64,000 nucleotides of DNA from UBA5109 sp964606735 (lineage in GTDB: Bacteria; Pseudomonadota; Gammaproteobacteria; Pseudomonadales; Pseudohongiellaceae), in contig CAZSHI010000006.1 of assembly GCA_964606735.1 (NCBI GenBank), forward strand, positions 43,614 to 107,613. The letters are read 5' to 3'. Each line of letters opens with the position of its first letter. The stretch's first letter is position 1. The notes below the pieces were generated by a model. It worked only from the letters and a program-made list of their open reading frames with translations, ran no database searches and was not told where the DNA came from. The translations under genes were made by a program, and so were the position numbers. Shown here one piece after another: positions 51,517-61,062 of the stretch.

Positions 51517-54500
51517 CCGGCTCAAGAACTCCCACTTCTTCCATCGCCTCTTCGACGGCTTCATTATCCGATTCAAAACCGGCCTCTGGATCATCCCAGG
51601 GGCCTTCCAATCGGTAGAGCACCGTGGTGAAATTTTCCAGCTGGTCACGGAACAGGATGCTCGCCACATAGGTCGTGATGGCTATGGGCCAGGCCCCCAG
51701 TATTCCTGCCACCATGGATACATTTTGCCCCAGCGGCAAGTTGACCAGCACATCGGCATCAATGGTTTCCTCCACCAGGTCGAGCTGGCCATTAACGTTG
51801 ATGGTACTGGAAGGACCGCGAATCAGAAAATTATTCTGGGTTCTGACAATCCCGTCATTGAAATCGAGGATGCCACCGATACTGTCATAGGCCAGACCAC
51901 GTTCATACAAATCTGAAAAATCCAGCTGCAGGCGTCTGACAAGTGCATCAAAATTGAAGGCACCAAACAAACGGGCGGAGCCCGATTCAATATCAATAAA
52001 ACTGCCATTTTGCATCTGCAGGTCAACCCTGCCGCTGACTTTCTTCATGGCAAACACTGCGGGTGAGCCTGACCAGGCCAGACGACTGTTGAAACGCGCT
52101 TCTTCACTTTCAATCACTGCATCATAGCCAAAACTCGGCAGGACTTCCGCCAGATTACCGGCAGCAAAGAGACCGTTAAAGCTGCTGCGATGCTCACCGT
52201 TTATATATTGCCAATCCAGTGTGGCGCCCCCTTCGCCTGATAGTGCCAGGATGCTCGCGTCCGATGACTGCATCCTCAAGTCCGTGATGTTTGCACCGTC
52301 TTCGCTGCTGCGTAACTGGAAAGACCAGGCGCCAAGATTCCCATCACCCAGGCTGAATTCCTGCGTACTGAAATTCATGGCAGGTAACTGAGTCGGATCA
52401 ACATTGGCCAGAATATCGACCTCTTCTTCCTCAACATCGGCTGCACCTTCGGGCTCTTCTTCTCTGGGCAGACGCAGGTAGCTCAGATCAATCTCATAGG
52501 GCTGGGTGACATCATCAGGAAAGATAAAGTCGCCCTCTAATTGCTCATTTTGCAGATACAATGACCAGGCCCGGCCCTGTCGGCGCAAAACAGTGTTGAT
52601 TGCTGGCAGGTCCAGCCCCAAAGCATGCAGGTTACCGATATCCAGATCAACGACGCGAACAATATCACTGGCCGAGCTGTCGCGACTGCCAGTAAACGCC
52701 GCGGCCAGCGTCTGCCATTCCTGCAGGTCAAAATCACTGATGGCTCCATTGATCAGCAGGCCCGGTTCATTATTAAGCGCCCGTATCAGGAAGTTTTCAT
52801 CACGGGCACCCAGGTAAATTTCGCCGCCACGCAGCTCACCCTGCCTGAAACTCAGATTGGCGCTAAGCTGATCCCGGAACCCCAGGACAATCTGCTCCAG
52901 ATTCTGGCCAAAATTAAAACGCAGATTGAGCCGGGCATTTTCATCCTGCGGCTTATCCAGGGGTCTGGGTAAATTAAAGGTGACACCGGTCAGATCGCTG
53001 CTGAGATTCAGCTCACTGCGAACCACGCCTTCATCATCGGCTCTGGCGACTGCCAGCTGGGTCTCATAACTCAACTCACCCTCGCTGTAATCCAGTAATC
53101 TGCGAACAAATTCCGGTTGCAGGGCCCAGTCCTGCAGACTGCTTTTAGAGATACGGCCATTGCCCCGTATCATCAGTCGCTCATCCTCGGTATTGATTCT
53201 GACAGCCAGCGGATAACCAAAGAGTCGTGCGCTGAGACCATTGGCCCGCAAACCCTCGGTGCTCTGAAAGCTGATCGGCCCATAGATTTCATCAAACTGC
53301 AGATCATAAGCCGGAATAGTCAGGGCATTGCCACCAGTGATCGCATTGACTCGTATATCATTCACCAGATCCGCATTATTCAGGGCAATACCCAAATCAA
53401 TTTCCAGCTCGACATCACCCTGCAGGAGCCACTCATCAAGAAAATCCCCGACGGTTTCGCGTACCGGAGTATCCCGCAAAAAATTCAACCCGGCATTACC
53501 TCCTGCCACTGCCTGTGAATCAACGCTTAACCAGGCGCCACTCATGCCCGGCAGGGGGCGAATCTCTGCACTTGTCTCACCCAACGCTATATCCGCGATC
53601 AGAGCACTGTCACTCCTTACATCAACCCGGTCGTTATCAACTTTAACGAAGGCGCGGGTATTTTCCAGCGTAGGCCAGTCCTCCAGAAAGCGCAGGCTGA
53701 GCTCATTGCCGTAATAGTAAGTCTGTACAGTTTGCTGGAAGGGACTGTAGGCATTTGCCGTCTTGCCACGATACACAAAGGCGCTGTTTTCAACACGTCC
53801 GGAAAGCAGGGCCGTATCAAGCCAGTCCATCGTGCCACTGATACTGCTCAAAGTTGGCAGGTAGAGCGACTTGTCGGCAGCATCAAAATCCAGAACACCA
53901 ATCAGCAAGATCAGGTTGGCGTCCCAAGCTCCCTGCTCCAGCTGATAATTATCAACCTCAAACTGAACGCGACCATGCAGATTCTGGTTGCGGGCATCAA
54001 TCACATCACTGCGAACATTTACCCGCCCCGCATTTACCTCCCAGAAAACCCGGCCATTGATAGCATTGTAGTGCCAGCTGTCTTCAAACAGTTGCGGCAG
54101 GTGAATGGTGAAATCCGATGAATCCAGTTCCACCAGCCCGCTACTTTGATCCGCTTCAAGGTATCCATTGATACCGCTTCCGGCGGGGGCCTGGTTCCAG
54201 GCTCCGAGCTCGACCTCGGCCAGGTTGGCTGCCAGCTTAAAACCACCCGGGTAGCTTCCGGAAAAATCAGTCTGCAGCTGCACATTACGTAACTGACCCT
54301 GCGGATTCAAATCTGAAAGGACCGAGCGCAGGCTGTCCGGTAGATTAAGGGCTCCAAGCATGTCACTGGCAATGGCCAGATCAACTGATTCTGCCTCAAC
54401 AGCCATTGTCATATCCTGCTCATCAGCCGCCAGCTGGACAAAGAAATCACCTGACTCCCAGGGTCTGTTAAAAAAATCAAATTGCAGATTCTGTGCCCAG

Positions 54501-55477
54501 ACTTCCCAGGTATTACCCGTATTTTGCCGTACCGCCAGTTCCACACTTCCGGTATTTATCTGCACCGCTTGTGTATTGGCGGAAAACTCGGCCGACAGAT
54601 TGAAGTTTTCAATCAGGGCCTGTGCCTGCTTCATTTCCTGCTGATTGAAATCCAGCCATAACTGCCCGGCAGCATCGAAACGGGAAAAATTCATCTGCTG
54701 CTGATCACCGCCTGCGAGCAGAGGCATGAGATCGATACCGGGAATATCCAGATAGGCCTGGGCCTCAAATTCTGCCAGGGGGTTGCCTTGCAACTGCACA
54801 GCCATTTGCAAGGGGCTTGGCTGCTGATTCAGACGGAACTGTAACTGGGCCTGATGCTCACCCACTGTATTTTCAATATCCAGATAAATATTATTGAGAC
54901 TGAAACTGCTGCCACCTGCCGTTTGCAGCAACAGTTGAGATTCCGATAACTGTACTCGTGAGGTATTGAACAGAATATTCAGCAAATCCTCAGAGCTATT
55001 TGTCTCATCAAAACCAAAACCGCTCAATCCCCAGCGTCCGTTCTCATCTTGCTCCAGAGAAAGACTCATTTCATCAATGATCACCCGGTCAATGATCAGT
55101 TGCCTTTGCAAAAGGCTCTGTGGGATATTCAGGGTCACCCCAAGCTGCTTGAGTCGGTGAGCTACCGGGGAATCCTGTGATTGAATGATTTCAATATCGT
55201 AGAGTCTGAAAATAGGACTGTAGGCAAACCAGTCACCTTCCAGTTCACCGACCTGAATATCAACGCCGAGACTCTCAACGAGCTGACCCTCAACCCAGTC
55301 ACGCTGGGTTCCCAGCAGTGGCATCAGCAGACGTCCAAGGCTCAAATACAGCGTGACAATTATCAGCAAAGCCAGGAACAGCCAGAAAAGGGAACGCAGA
55401 CAGTACACCGTCAGGCAGCTCAAGCGCCTGATCAGAGTCTGAAGATCTGTTTGCCCCTTGAAGTCAGTTTCGCTCAT
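51506..55477 (-). CDS. yhdP: YhdP-type AsmA-like envelope protein
   Basis: 1323 residues with one N-terminal membrane helix (SLFWLFLALLIIVTLYLSLGRLL near residues 28-50) followed by a very long beta-rich periplasmic part. YhdP with TamB and YdbH belongs to the AsmA-like bridge proteins that carry phospholipid to the outer membrane. The C-terminal block (LNVNGQLDLVEETIDADVLVNLPLGQNVSMVAGILGAWPIA) and EGPWDDPE near the end are characteristic of the family. It follows maf, overlapping its stop by 14 bases, a neighbourhood common in gammaproteobacteria. Confidence 0.9.
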   Translation of the reverse strand: MSETDFKGQTDLQTLIRRLSCLTVYCLRSLFWLFLALLIIVTLYLSLGRLLMPLLGTQRDWVEGQLVESLGVDIQVGELEGDWFAYSPIFRLYDIEIIQSQDSPVAHRLKQLGVTLNIPQSLLQRQLIIDRVIIDEMSLSLEQDENGRWGLSGFGFDETNSSEDLLNILFNTSRVQLSESQLLLQTAGGSSFSLNNIYLDIENTVGEHQAQLQFRLNQQPSPLQMAVQLQGNPLAEFEAQAYLDIPGIDLMPLLAGGDQQQMNFSRFDAAGQLWLDFNQQEMKQAQALIENFNLSAEFSANTQAVQINTGSVELAVRQNTGNTWEVWAQNLQFDFFNRPWESGDFFVQLAADEQDMTMAVEAESVDLAIASDMLGALNLPDSLRSVLSDLNPQGQLRNVQLQTDFSGSYPGGFKLAANLAEVELGAWNQAPAGSGINGYLEADQSSGLVELDSSDFTIHLPQLFEDSWHYNAINGRVFWEVNAGRVNVRSDVIDARNQNLHGRVQFEVDNYQLEQGAWDANLILLIGVLDFDAADKSLYLPTLSSISGTMDWLDTALLSGRVENSAFVYRGKTANAYSPFQQTVQTYYYGNELSLRFLEDWPTLENTRAFVKVDNDRVDVRSDSALIADIALGETSAEIRPLPGMSGAWLSVDSQAVAGGNAGLNFLRDTPVRETVGDFLDEWLLQGDVELEIDLGIALNNADLVNDIRVNAITGGNALTIPAYDLQFDEIYGPISFQSTEGLRANGLSARLFGYPLAVRINTEDERLMIRGNGRISKSSLQDWALQPEFVRRLLDYSEGELSYETQLAVARADDEGVVRSELNLSSDLTGVTFNLPRPLDKPQDENARLNLRFNFGQNLEQIVLGFRDQLSANLSFRQGELRGGEIYLGARDENFLIRALNNEPGLLINGAISDFDLQEWQTLAAAFTGSRDSSASDIVRVVDLDIGNLHALGLDLPAINTVLRRQGRAWSLYLQNEQLEGDFIFPDDVTQPYEIDLSYLRLPREEEPEGAADVEEEEVDILANVDPTQLPAMNFSTQEFSLGDGNLGAWSFQLRSSEDGANITDLRMQSSDASILALSGEGGATLDWQYINGEHRSSFNGLFAAGNLAEVLPSFGYDAVIESEEARFNSRLAWSGSPAVFAMKKVSGRVDLQMQNGSFIDIESGSARLFGAFNFDALVRRLQLDFSDLYERGLAYDSIGGILDFNDGIVRTQNNFLIRGPSSTINVNGQLDLVEETIDADVLVNLPLGQNVSMVAGILGAWPIAITTYVASILFRDQLENFTTVLYRLEGPWDDPEAGFESDNEAVEEAMEEVGVLEPDAG

Positions 55478-56072
55478 GACAGCTTTTCAAAATGCTGCTT
55501 GTATCCAGATTAAACTGGGCCAGTAATCTGACCGTTTCATATACCGGCAGCCCGACAACACCGCTGTAACTGCCGCTTATCCCCGAAATAAACATGCCCC
55601 CCAAGCCCTGTATGGCATAGGCCCCTGCTTTATCAGCCGGTTCTCCCGTTTCCCAGTAACGTTCTATCTCCTCATCACTGAGTTCTTTGAAGTTCACAGC
55701 GGTTTTAGACAGATCGACCGCTTCGCGCTGATGATCCAGAAGCGCAACAGCGGTAATCACGTGATGCTGCCTGCCGCTTAGCAATCTTAACATGGCACAG
55801 GCCGCTTCCTTATCGACCGGCTTTCCCAAAATTTGTTCTTCACACAGGACGATAGTATCCGAGCCCAGCACCATTCTCTGGTCCCTCGGGTCCAGGGAGC
55901 CCAATGCGCTTCTGGCTTTTTCCAGTGCCAGTCTTTTTACCAGTGCTTCCGGTGCTTCACCCTGATGGGGCGTTTCATCGATATTCTGTGGTTTGCAGCT
56001 GACCTCAAAACCCAGATCCTGCAGGAGCCCCAGTCGCCGGGGTGAAGCCGAGGCCAGTATTAACTCAAACAT
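55464..56072 (-). CDS. maf: Maf-family nucleoside triphosphate pyrophosphatase
   Basis: About 202 residues. Signatures: LILASASPRRLGLLQDLGFE at the start, LGSDTIVLCEEQILGKPVD near residue 72 and YAIQGLGGMFISGISGSYSGVVGLPVYET near 155-183. Maf enzymes hydrolyse dTTP/UTP or modified nucleotides. The frame is open to ATG 56105, but homologues begin MFELILAS, so I choose 56072. The alternative start is not excluded. Confidence 0.92.
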   Translation of the reverse strand: MFELILASASPRRLGLLQDLGFEVSCKPQNIDETPHQGEAPEALVKRLALEKARSALGSLDPRDQRMVLGSDTIVLCEEQILGKPVDKEAACAMLRLLSGRQHHVITAVALLDHQREAVDLSKTAVNFKELSDEEIERYWETGEPADKAGAYAIQGLGGMFISGISGSYSGVVGLPVYETVRLLAQFNLDTSSILKSCHERN

Positions 56073-56211
56073 GCGTGACAACTTGTTATCCCTGTAAAGG
56101 GACATTATGGCGTAAAGCGACTGTATCGCCTACCTTCATCAGTGAGCTGAGTAGAGCACATACTCACTGAACCGTGACTGAATACCTTGGCCGGGCATCA
56201 GAGAGAACTAG

Positions 56212-57768
56212 ATGACAGCGCCTGCTGTGAGTATCATGCAGTGTGTTCTCATGATGCAGGATTTTGTTGTGGATAGCATTGCTGCTTTTTTCGACCGCTT
56301 TCTGGCGCCCCTTTCCGTGTTTCTCTCAAACATTTTTATTATGTTTGTCGGCCTGATACTGCTGATTGGCGTAATTTTGTATGTTATTGATATCTTCCAG
56401 ACGACCCATGCCATTCGCCGCAACTATCCACTGATTGGCCGCTTTCGCTATCTCTTCGAACGTCTGGGTGAATTTTTCCGGCAATATTTTTTCGCCATGG
56501 ACCGCGAAGAAATGCCGTTTAACCGGGCACAGCGATCCTGGGTGTACCGTGCAGCGAAGAACCTGGAAAATGCACAGGCTTTCGGCTCTACGTACGACAT
56601 ATCCAAACCCGGCAACATTCTCTTTATCAACTCGCCCTACCCGGTACTGACTGAGGAAAAAACCGACATTAAACCCATTATCTTCGGTCCCTACTGCGAG
56701 AAACCCTACAGTACAAACTCCATCTTCAACATTTCCGGTATGAGTTATGGTGCCATTTCCAAACCAGCCGTTCGCGCCCTGTCCAGAGGCGCGGCCAAGG
56801 CCGGTTGCTGGCTCAACACCGGTGAAGGTGGATTGAGTGAGTGGCACCTTGAAGGCGGCTGTGATGTGGTCTTTCAGGTGGGAACGGCCAACTATGGCAT
56901 TCGCGACAGTAATGGACATTTCAGTGATGAAAAACTGCGCATCGTGGCTTCCCATGAGCAGGTCAAAATGATTGAAATAAAGTTGAGCCAGGGTGCCAAG
57001 CCCGGCAAGGGCGGCATACTGCCTGGCGCCAAGGTCACCGAGGAAATCGCCAAAATAAGGCTGATTCCGGTCGGACAGACATCCAACAGTCCTAACCGCC
57101 ATCTGGACATCACCAATGATGAGCAGTTGCTGGACAAGCTCAATCATATCCGCATCATTAGCGGCAAGCCTGTCGGCTTTAAAACAGTCATTGGCGATGG
57201 TGCCTGGCTGGATCAGCTATTTAGTATGGTTAAACAGCGCGGCCTGGAATATGCCCCGGATTTCATTACGGTAGACAGCGGTGATGGTGGAACCGGCGCC
57301 GCACCTCTGACCCTGATTGACGACATGGGCCTGGACATTCAGGAAACACTGCCTCTGCTGGTGGACAAGCTAGTGGAACATGGTTTGCGTGATCGCATAA
57401 AAGTGATTGCTTCGGGCAAACTGATCAACCCGGCGGATGTAGCCTGGGCCTTATGCGCCGGGGCTGATTGTGTGGTGTCAGCACGGGGTTTTATGTTTTC
57501 CCTGGGCTGCATTCAGGCCATGCAGTGCGATAAGAATACCTGCCCGACAGGTATCACCACCCACAACCCCGGTTTGCAGCGCGGGCTGGTGGTCAAGGAT
57601 AAAAGCAAGCGTGTCGCCAATTACCAGAAAAACATGCTCAAGGAGCTTTATATTATTGCCAACTCCTGCGGGGTCACCAATCCGGGATTGTTAAACCGCA
57701 AACATGCCCGGCTCATCGTACAGAGCAATAAAAGCATTAGCCTGGAAGAACTTTATAGGAGACGCTAG
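56212..57768 (+). CDS. Membrane-anchored FMN-binding glutamate synthase family protein
   Basis: 518 residues. One N-terminal membrane helix (IFIMFVGLILLIGVILYVIDI) is followed by the FMN/Fe-S barrel of glutamate synthase large subunits: GMSYGAISKPAVRALSRGA, NTGEGGLSEWH, GAKPGKGGILPGAKV, TVDSGDGGTGAAPLTLID near residue 350 and a Cys cluster QCDKNTCPTGITTHNPGL near 438. The glutaminase and GltD-like parts are missing, as in stand-alone homologues of uncertain function. It probably reduces an imine or oxidises a small molecule at the membrane. It overlaps the convergent hisA-like gene by four bases. Confidence 0.88.
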   Translation: MTAPAVSIMQCVLMMQDFVVDSIAAFFDRFLAPLSVFLSNIFIMFVGLILLIGVILYVIDIFQTTHAIRRNYPLIGRFRYLFERLGEFFRQYFFAMDREEMPFNRAQRSWVYRAAKNLENAQAFGSTYDISKPGNILFINSPYPVLTEEKTDIKPIIFGPYCEKPYSTNSIFNISGMSYGAISKPAVRALSRGAAKAGCWLNTGEGGLSEWHLEGGCDVVFQVGTANYGIRDSNGHFSDEKLRIVASHEQVKMIEIKLSQGAKPGKGGILPGAKVTEEIAKIRLIPVGQTSNSPNRHLDITNDEQLLDKLNHIRIISGKPVGFKTVIGDGAWLDQLFSMVKQRGLEYAPDFITVDSGDGGTGAAPLTLIDDMGLDIQETLPLLVDKLVEHGLRDRIKVIASGKLINPADVAWALCAGADCVVSARGFMFSLGCIQAMQCDKNTCPTGITTHNPGLQRGLVVKDKSKRVANYQKNMLKELYIIANSCGVTNPGLLNRKHARLIVQSNKSISLEELYRRR

Positions 57769-58529
57769 ACCTGTTGAGCCAGCCAGTCCAGCACATCCTG
57801 GTAAGCAAGGTCGCCGCCGAAGATATCCAGCGCACTGCCAATGGTCAAATCGACGCGGTCCTGTCCCAGCGCTTTGACCCGGTCGAGGTCAGACAGATTT
57901 TTCACACCTCCGGCATAGGTCACCGGCAAAGGTGAATGCTCTCCCAGCAAGCTGATGAGTTCCTCCTCGATACCCTGGCGCTTGCCTTCTACATCGACAC
58001 CATGCACCAGAAATTCAGCGCAGTATCCAGACAGCATCTCCAGCAGCTCCGGTCCGACTTTTTCACTGGTAAAACGCTGCCAGCGGTCTGTCACCACGAA
58101 GTAATCATCTCCCTGTCGTCGACAGCTTAAATCCAGCACCAGTCTTTCGGCACCGGTCACTTTCAGCAAGGCTTCGAGCCTGTCCATCGAAATTTTGCCA
58201 TCATGAAAGACATAGGAGGTCACGATGACATGGCTGGCTCCAGCCGAGAGAAATTCAGCAGCATTTTCCGGTCTGATACCACCACCATATTGCAGGCCAT
58301 CCGGATAGGCCTTAAGAGCCTGCAGCGCAGCTTGCTGATTGCCTGTGCCCAGTGAAACAACATGGCCACCACGGAGACCATCATTTTTGTAGCGTTCTGC
58401 GTATGCCGCTGGGGAGGAATCACTGCTGAAGTTAATGGTAAGAGAGCTGTCGTTGCCTTCCTGCAATGAAGCACCAACAATCTGAACCACTTTGCCCTGA
58501 TGCAAATCAATGCAGGGTCTGAATTTCAT
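57765..58529 (-). CDS. hisA: Eukaryote-type HisA isomerase (HIS6-like)
   Basis: Converts ProFAR to PRFAR in histidine synthesis, a beta/alpha barrel. The N-terminus MKFRPCIDLHQGKVVQIVGASL with Asp8, LQYGGGIRPENAAEFLSAGASHVIVTSYVF near residues 78-107, LVLDLSCRRQGDDYFVVTDRWQ near 130-151 and TYAGGVKNLSDLDRV near 205 match the fungal/plant HIS6 type and not the common bacterial HisA (which starts near IPAIDLKDGKCV). 254 residues. It stands alone, outside a his operon. The symbol marks the function, not the usual bacterial lineage. Confidence 0.85.
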   Translation of the reverse strand: MKFRPCIDLHQGKVVQIVGASLQEGNDSSLTINFSSDSSPAAYAERYKNDGLRGGHVVSLGTGNQQAALQALKAYPDGLQYGGGIRPENAAEFLSAGASHVIVTSYVFHDGKISMDRLEALLKVTGAERLVLDLSCRRQGDDYFVVTDRWQRFTSEKVGPELLEMLSGYCAEFLVHGVDVEGKRQGIEEELISLLGEHSPLPVTYAGGVKNLSDLDRVKALGQDRVDLTIGSALDIFGGDLAYQDVLDWLAQQV

Positions 58530-58616
58530 GCCTACCTTCTCTGTTCAAGCCACCGGGCGCTAAAGCATACCAAATTACGCTACACTATACCGCTTTGAAA
58601 ACAACGGGGAAGCCTT

Positions 58617-59579
58617 ATGAACAGTCTGGACCAACAGGTCATCGTACAGCTCAGCGAATGGCTGAATGCCGGAAAGAAATGCTGGCTGTGCACGATTGTT
58701 TCCACTTTTGGTTCTTCCCCCAGACCGGTCGGCTCCCTGCTGGCCTGTAATGAAGATGCACTCTACTGCGGCTCTCTTTCCGGCGGCTGTGTTGAAGATG
58801 ATCTGCGCGAAAGCATTGTCAAAGCGGAACTGGCAAACGACAAACCCGAGCGAATCAAATACGGTGTAGCCGTTGAAGATGTCCTGCGATTGGGCCTGCC
58901 CTGTGGTGGACAACTGGAGCTGATCGTTGAACCGCTCGATGGCCGACAACGCGAGCTATATGCACAGCTGGCCGAGGCTATGGCGCAACGTAAACTGATC
59001 ACCCGTACTGTGGATCTGGAAACCGGCGCCACCACCCTACAGGAGGCAACTCATTACGAAGCCATCAGACTGACTGATCAGTATCTAATACAGACACATG
59101 GCCCCTCTTTTCAATTGCTGTTAATCGGCGCTGTTCAGGTCGCCTACTATCTTGCCGAAATGGCACTCGGCCTCGACTATGAAGTCGCCATCTGCGACCC
59201 CAGGCCAGATCTGATTGAAAATTTTCCCAAGCAGGATATCGAACTGGCCAGTAGCATGCCTGATGACTGGTTGCGCACCAAGAGCATTGACCAGCAGACC
59301 GCCGTAGTGGCCCTGTGTCATGATCCCCGCATTGACGATATGGCGCTGATGGAAGCCCTGCAGCATGATGCTTTTTATATCGGCGCCATGGGCTCAGCCA
59401 ATACCACGGCAAAGCGTCTGGAGCGACTTGCCATGCTGGACATCCCGCAACAACAGATAGATCGTCTGCACGCACCGGTTGGTCTGAATATCGGCAGTAA
59501 AACACCCCCGGAAATTGCAATCGCTATCCTCGCAGAACTGACTCAGTTACGGGCCAGCCTTAAACAAAAAAATGCCTGA
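58617..59579 (+). CDS. xdhC: XdhC-family molybdenum hydroxylase maturation factor
   Basis: XdhC proteins bind molybdenum cofactor, promote its sulfuration and insert it into xanthine dehydrogenase-type enzymes. 320 residues with the N-terminal XdhC motif GSSPRPVGSLLACNEDALYCGSLSGGCVEDDL (residues about 32-63) and a C-terminal Rossmann domain with LLLIGAVQVAYYLAEMALGLDYEVAICDPR near 176-205 and FYIGAMGSANTTAKR near 252. The next gene overlaps it by eight bases and codes for a MocA-like cytidylyltransferase. The client enzyme is not in the window. Confidence 0.92.
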   Translation: MNSLDQQVIVQLSEWLNAGKKCWLCTIVSTFGSSPRPVGSLLACNEDALYCGSLSGGCVEDDLRESIVKAELANDKPERIKYGVAVEDVLRLGLPCGGQLELIVEPLDGRQRELYAQLAEAMAQRKLITRTVDLETGATTLQEATHYEAIRLTDQYLIQTHGPSFQLLLIGAVQVAYYLAEMALGLDYEVAICDPRPDLIENFPKQDIELASSMPDDWLRTKSIDQQTAVVALCHDPRIDDMALMEALQHDAFYIGAMGSANTTAKRLERLAMLDIPQQQIDRLHAPVGLNIGSKTPPEIAIAILAELTQLRASLKQKNA

Positions 59580-60162
59580 GTCACTTAATGACATTGGCAT
59601 CATCATGCTGGCTGCCGGCTACAGCAAACGCTTTAATGCTGACAAGCGTCAGGCGAGCTTCAATGAGGGAAGTACCCTGTTGGATGCCACCCTTGCTAAT
59701 GTTCCTGACAGCTTTACCCAGCGTTTGCTGGTTCTGCATCCCGGCGATGAGGCGCTGGCTGAACCCTACGCTGCCAGCTGGTCCATCTGCATTGCGGACA
59801 GGGCTTCTGAAGGAATGGGTTTTTCACTGTCTGCAGGCATTGCACAAGCCAGTGAATGGCCTGCCCTCTTGGTCGCATTGGCAGATATGCCTTATGTGCA
59901 GCCAGAAACTTACCGCGCCATCCAACAGGCCATGCTCAAGCATCGGCTGGTGCGCCCCTATTGCCAGGGCCGGCCTGGCAACCCGGTCGGCATACATGCT
60001 GAGTTCTACCCCGCCCTGATGCAGCTGGATGCTGACCAGGGTGCTCGACAACTATTACAAGATAACAAGGACAGGGTTTTCCAGCTGGAGTGTCCGGATT
60101 GGGGGATTACCCAGGATGTTGATACGCCTGCATCCCTGCCGGCAGAAAAGTCAGACTCTTAA
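59572..60162 (+). CDS. mocA: MocA-like molybdenum cofactor nucleotidyltransferase
   Basis: 196 residues of the MobA-like NTP transferase fold: IGIIMLAAGYSKRFNADKRQ near residues 8-27 (nucleotide-binding loop, here GYSKRF instead of GxSxRxG), ASEGMGFSLSAGI near 80 and VALADMPYVQPETY near 102. It likely adds CMP to molybdopterin for an xanthine-dehydrogenase-type enzyme, together with XdhC encoded just upstream. The stop overlaps the end of the small convergent gene at 60159. Confidence 0.85.
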   Translation: MPESLNDIGIIMLAAGYSKRFNADKRQASFNEGSTLLDATLANVPDSFTQRLLVLHPGDEALAEPYAASWSICIADRASEGMGFSLSAGIAQASEWPALLVALADMPYVQPETYRAIQQAMLKHRLVRPYCQGRPGNPVGIHAEFYPALMQLDADQGARQLLQDNKDRVFQLECPDWGITQDVDTPASLPAEKSDS

Positions 60163-60359
60163 GCAGAAGTGCGTTTGCTGCGGGCCCCACAGATACTGCA
60201 GACAGTCCTATGCTTTCCTACAGGGCTATGCGAACACTCGCTGATATAGTTCTGTTGCAGAATCTCAATCAGATCCTGCAGAGTGTCCGAGTCCCGTAGG
60301 GGTTTGAGTTGGGCAGCAAAATCAGGTTTGAAATAGCGCCGATGTGTTTCTTGAAACAT
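60159..60359 (-). CDS. Small Cys-containing protein, unknown
   Basis: About 66 residues from ATG 60359 (MFQETHRRYFKPDF); the frame is open nine bases further. The C-terminal half has Cys-x-His near residue 43 and a CSICGA pair near 56-60, a pattern that could bind zinc, and a basic end (ARSKRTSA). It overlaps the stop of mocA on the other strand by four bases. I do not recognise a family. Confidence 0.45.
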   Translation of the reverse strand: MFQETHRRYFKPDFAAQLKPLRDSDTLQDLIEILQQNYISECSHSPVGKHRTVCSICGARSKRTSA

Positions 60360-60434
60360 GAGATACAACCAATATCCGGCTTGTTTTGGCTGATTCTACT
60401 GTTTTCTGGTAGCAGGGAATGTTAAGAAACTCAC

Positions 60435-60462
60435 AAAAAACCCGCTAAGTTGCCTTAGCGGG
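60435..60462 (-). terminator. Intrinsic terminator after the ferredoxin gene
   Basis: On the minus strand CCCGCTAA pairs with TTAGCGGG around GGCAAC and is followed by T6 (A6 at 60435-60440 on the plus strand). It lies about 90 bases after the ferredoxin stop. Confidence 0.8.
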
Positions 60463-60554
60463 CTCAAAATATATCTCAAGGGAGCGGCAATAAATTCTTG
60501 CACACTTAGTTGGAACACAGCCCCCCGTAAAAGTTCCTTAAAAGTTCACTAATT

Positions 60555-60875
60555 TTAAAATTGTGATTCCGGCAGGCGGATAACCAGTCCATCCAACTCG
60601 TCGGTTATCTTGATCTGACAACTCAGGCGGCTGTTATCCTGGGGTTCCAGAACACATTCAAGCATGTCTTTTTCCATTTCGCTGGCTGGAGGAATCTTAT
60701 CCACCCATTCCTGATCAACATAGCAATGGCAGGTTGCACAACTGCAGGAACCACCGCATTCTGCAATGATGCCATCCAGCATGTTGTCTACAGCTCCCTG
60801 CATGACTGAATCGCCAACCGGCACATCTATCTCATTGGTAGTTCCGTCAAAGCTGACATATTTCACTAAAGGCAT
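60555..60875 (-). CDS. 2Fe-2S ferredoxin, adrenodoxin/vertebrate type
   Basis: 106 residues. The cluster ligands are CGGSCSCATCHCYV (three Cys in C-x5-C-x2-C order) near residues 40-50 and a fourth Cys in NSRLSCQIKI near 86-91. YVSFDGTTNEIDVPVGDSVMQGAVDN is the usual N-terminal part of the ferredoxins that serve P450s and ring hydroxylases. An electron donor could be the flavoprotein encoded at 61722-62948, on the same strand but separated by a membrane protein gene on the other strand. Confidence 0.92.
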   Translation of the reverse strand: MPLVKYVSFDGTTNEIDVPVGDSVMQGAVDNMLDGIIAECGGSCSCATCHCYVDQEWVDKIPPASEMEKDMLECVLEPQDNSRLSCQIKITDELDGLVIRLPESQF

Positions 60876-61062
60876 TCATTACTCCATATCACATTTGTTG
60901 AGTGAACAGTCGCAGCGCATTATACCCCTTTGTTCCACCAGATACAGACCCTGTTAAAGGCAGAATAATTGCATCCCGCCGGAGAATTGCATATCGTAGC
61001 TTCTGAATATTAGTACCGCGTCTGCACTACTAATCTTTACCCCAGGAGCGACAGGCTAGAGG

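Noticed and set aside
56326..57147. Open frame of 273 codons on the minus strand
   Set aside because: Antisense to the glutamate-synthase-like gene, which has complete conserved motifs. No recognisable protein in the shadow.
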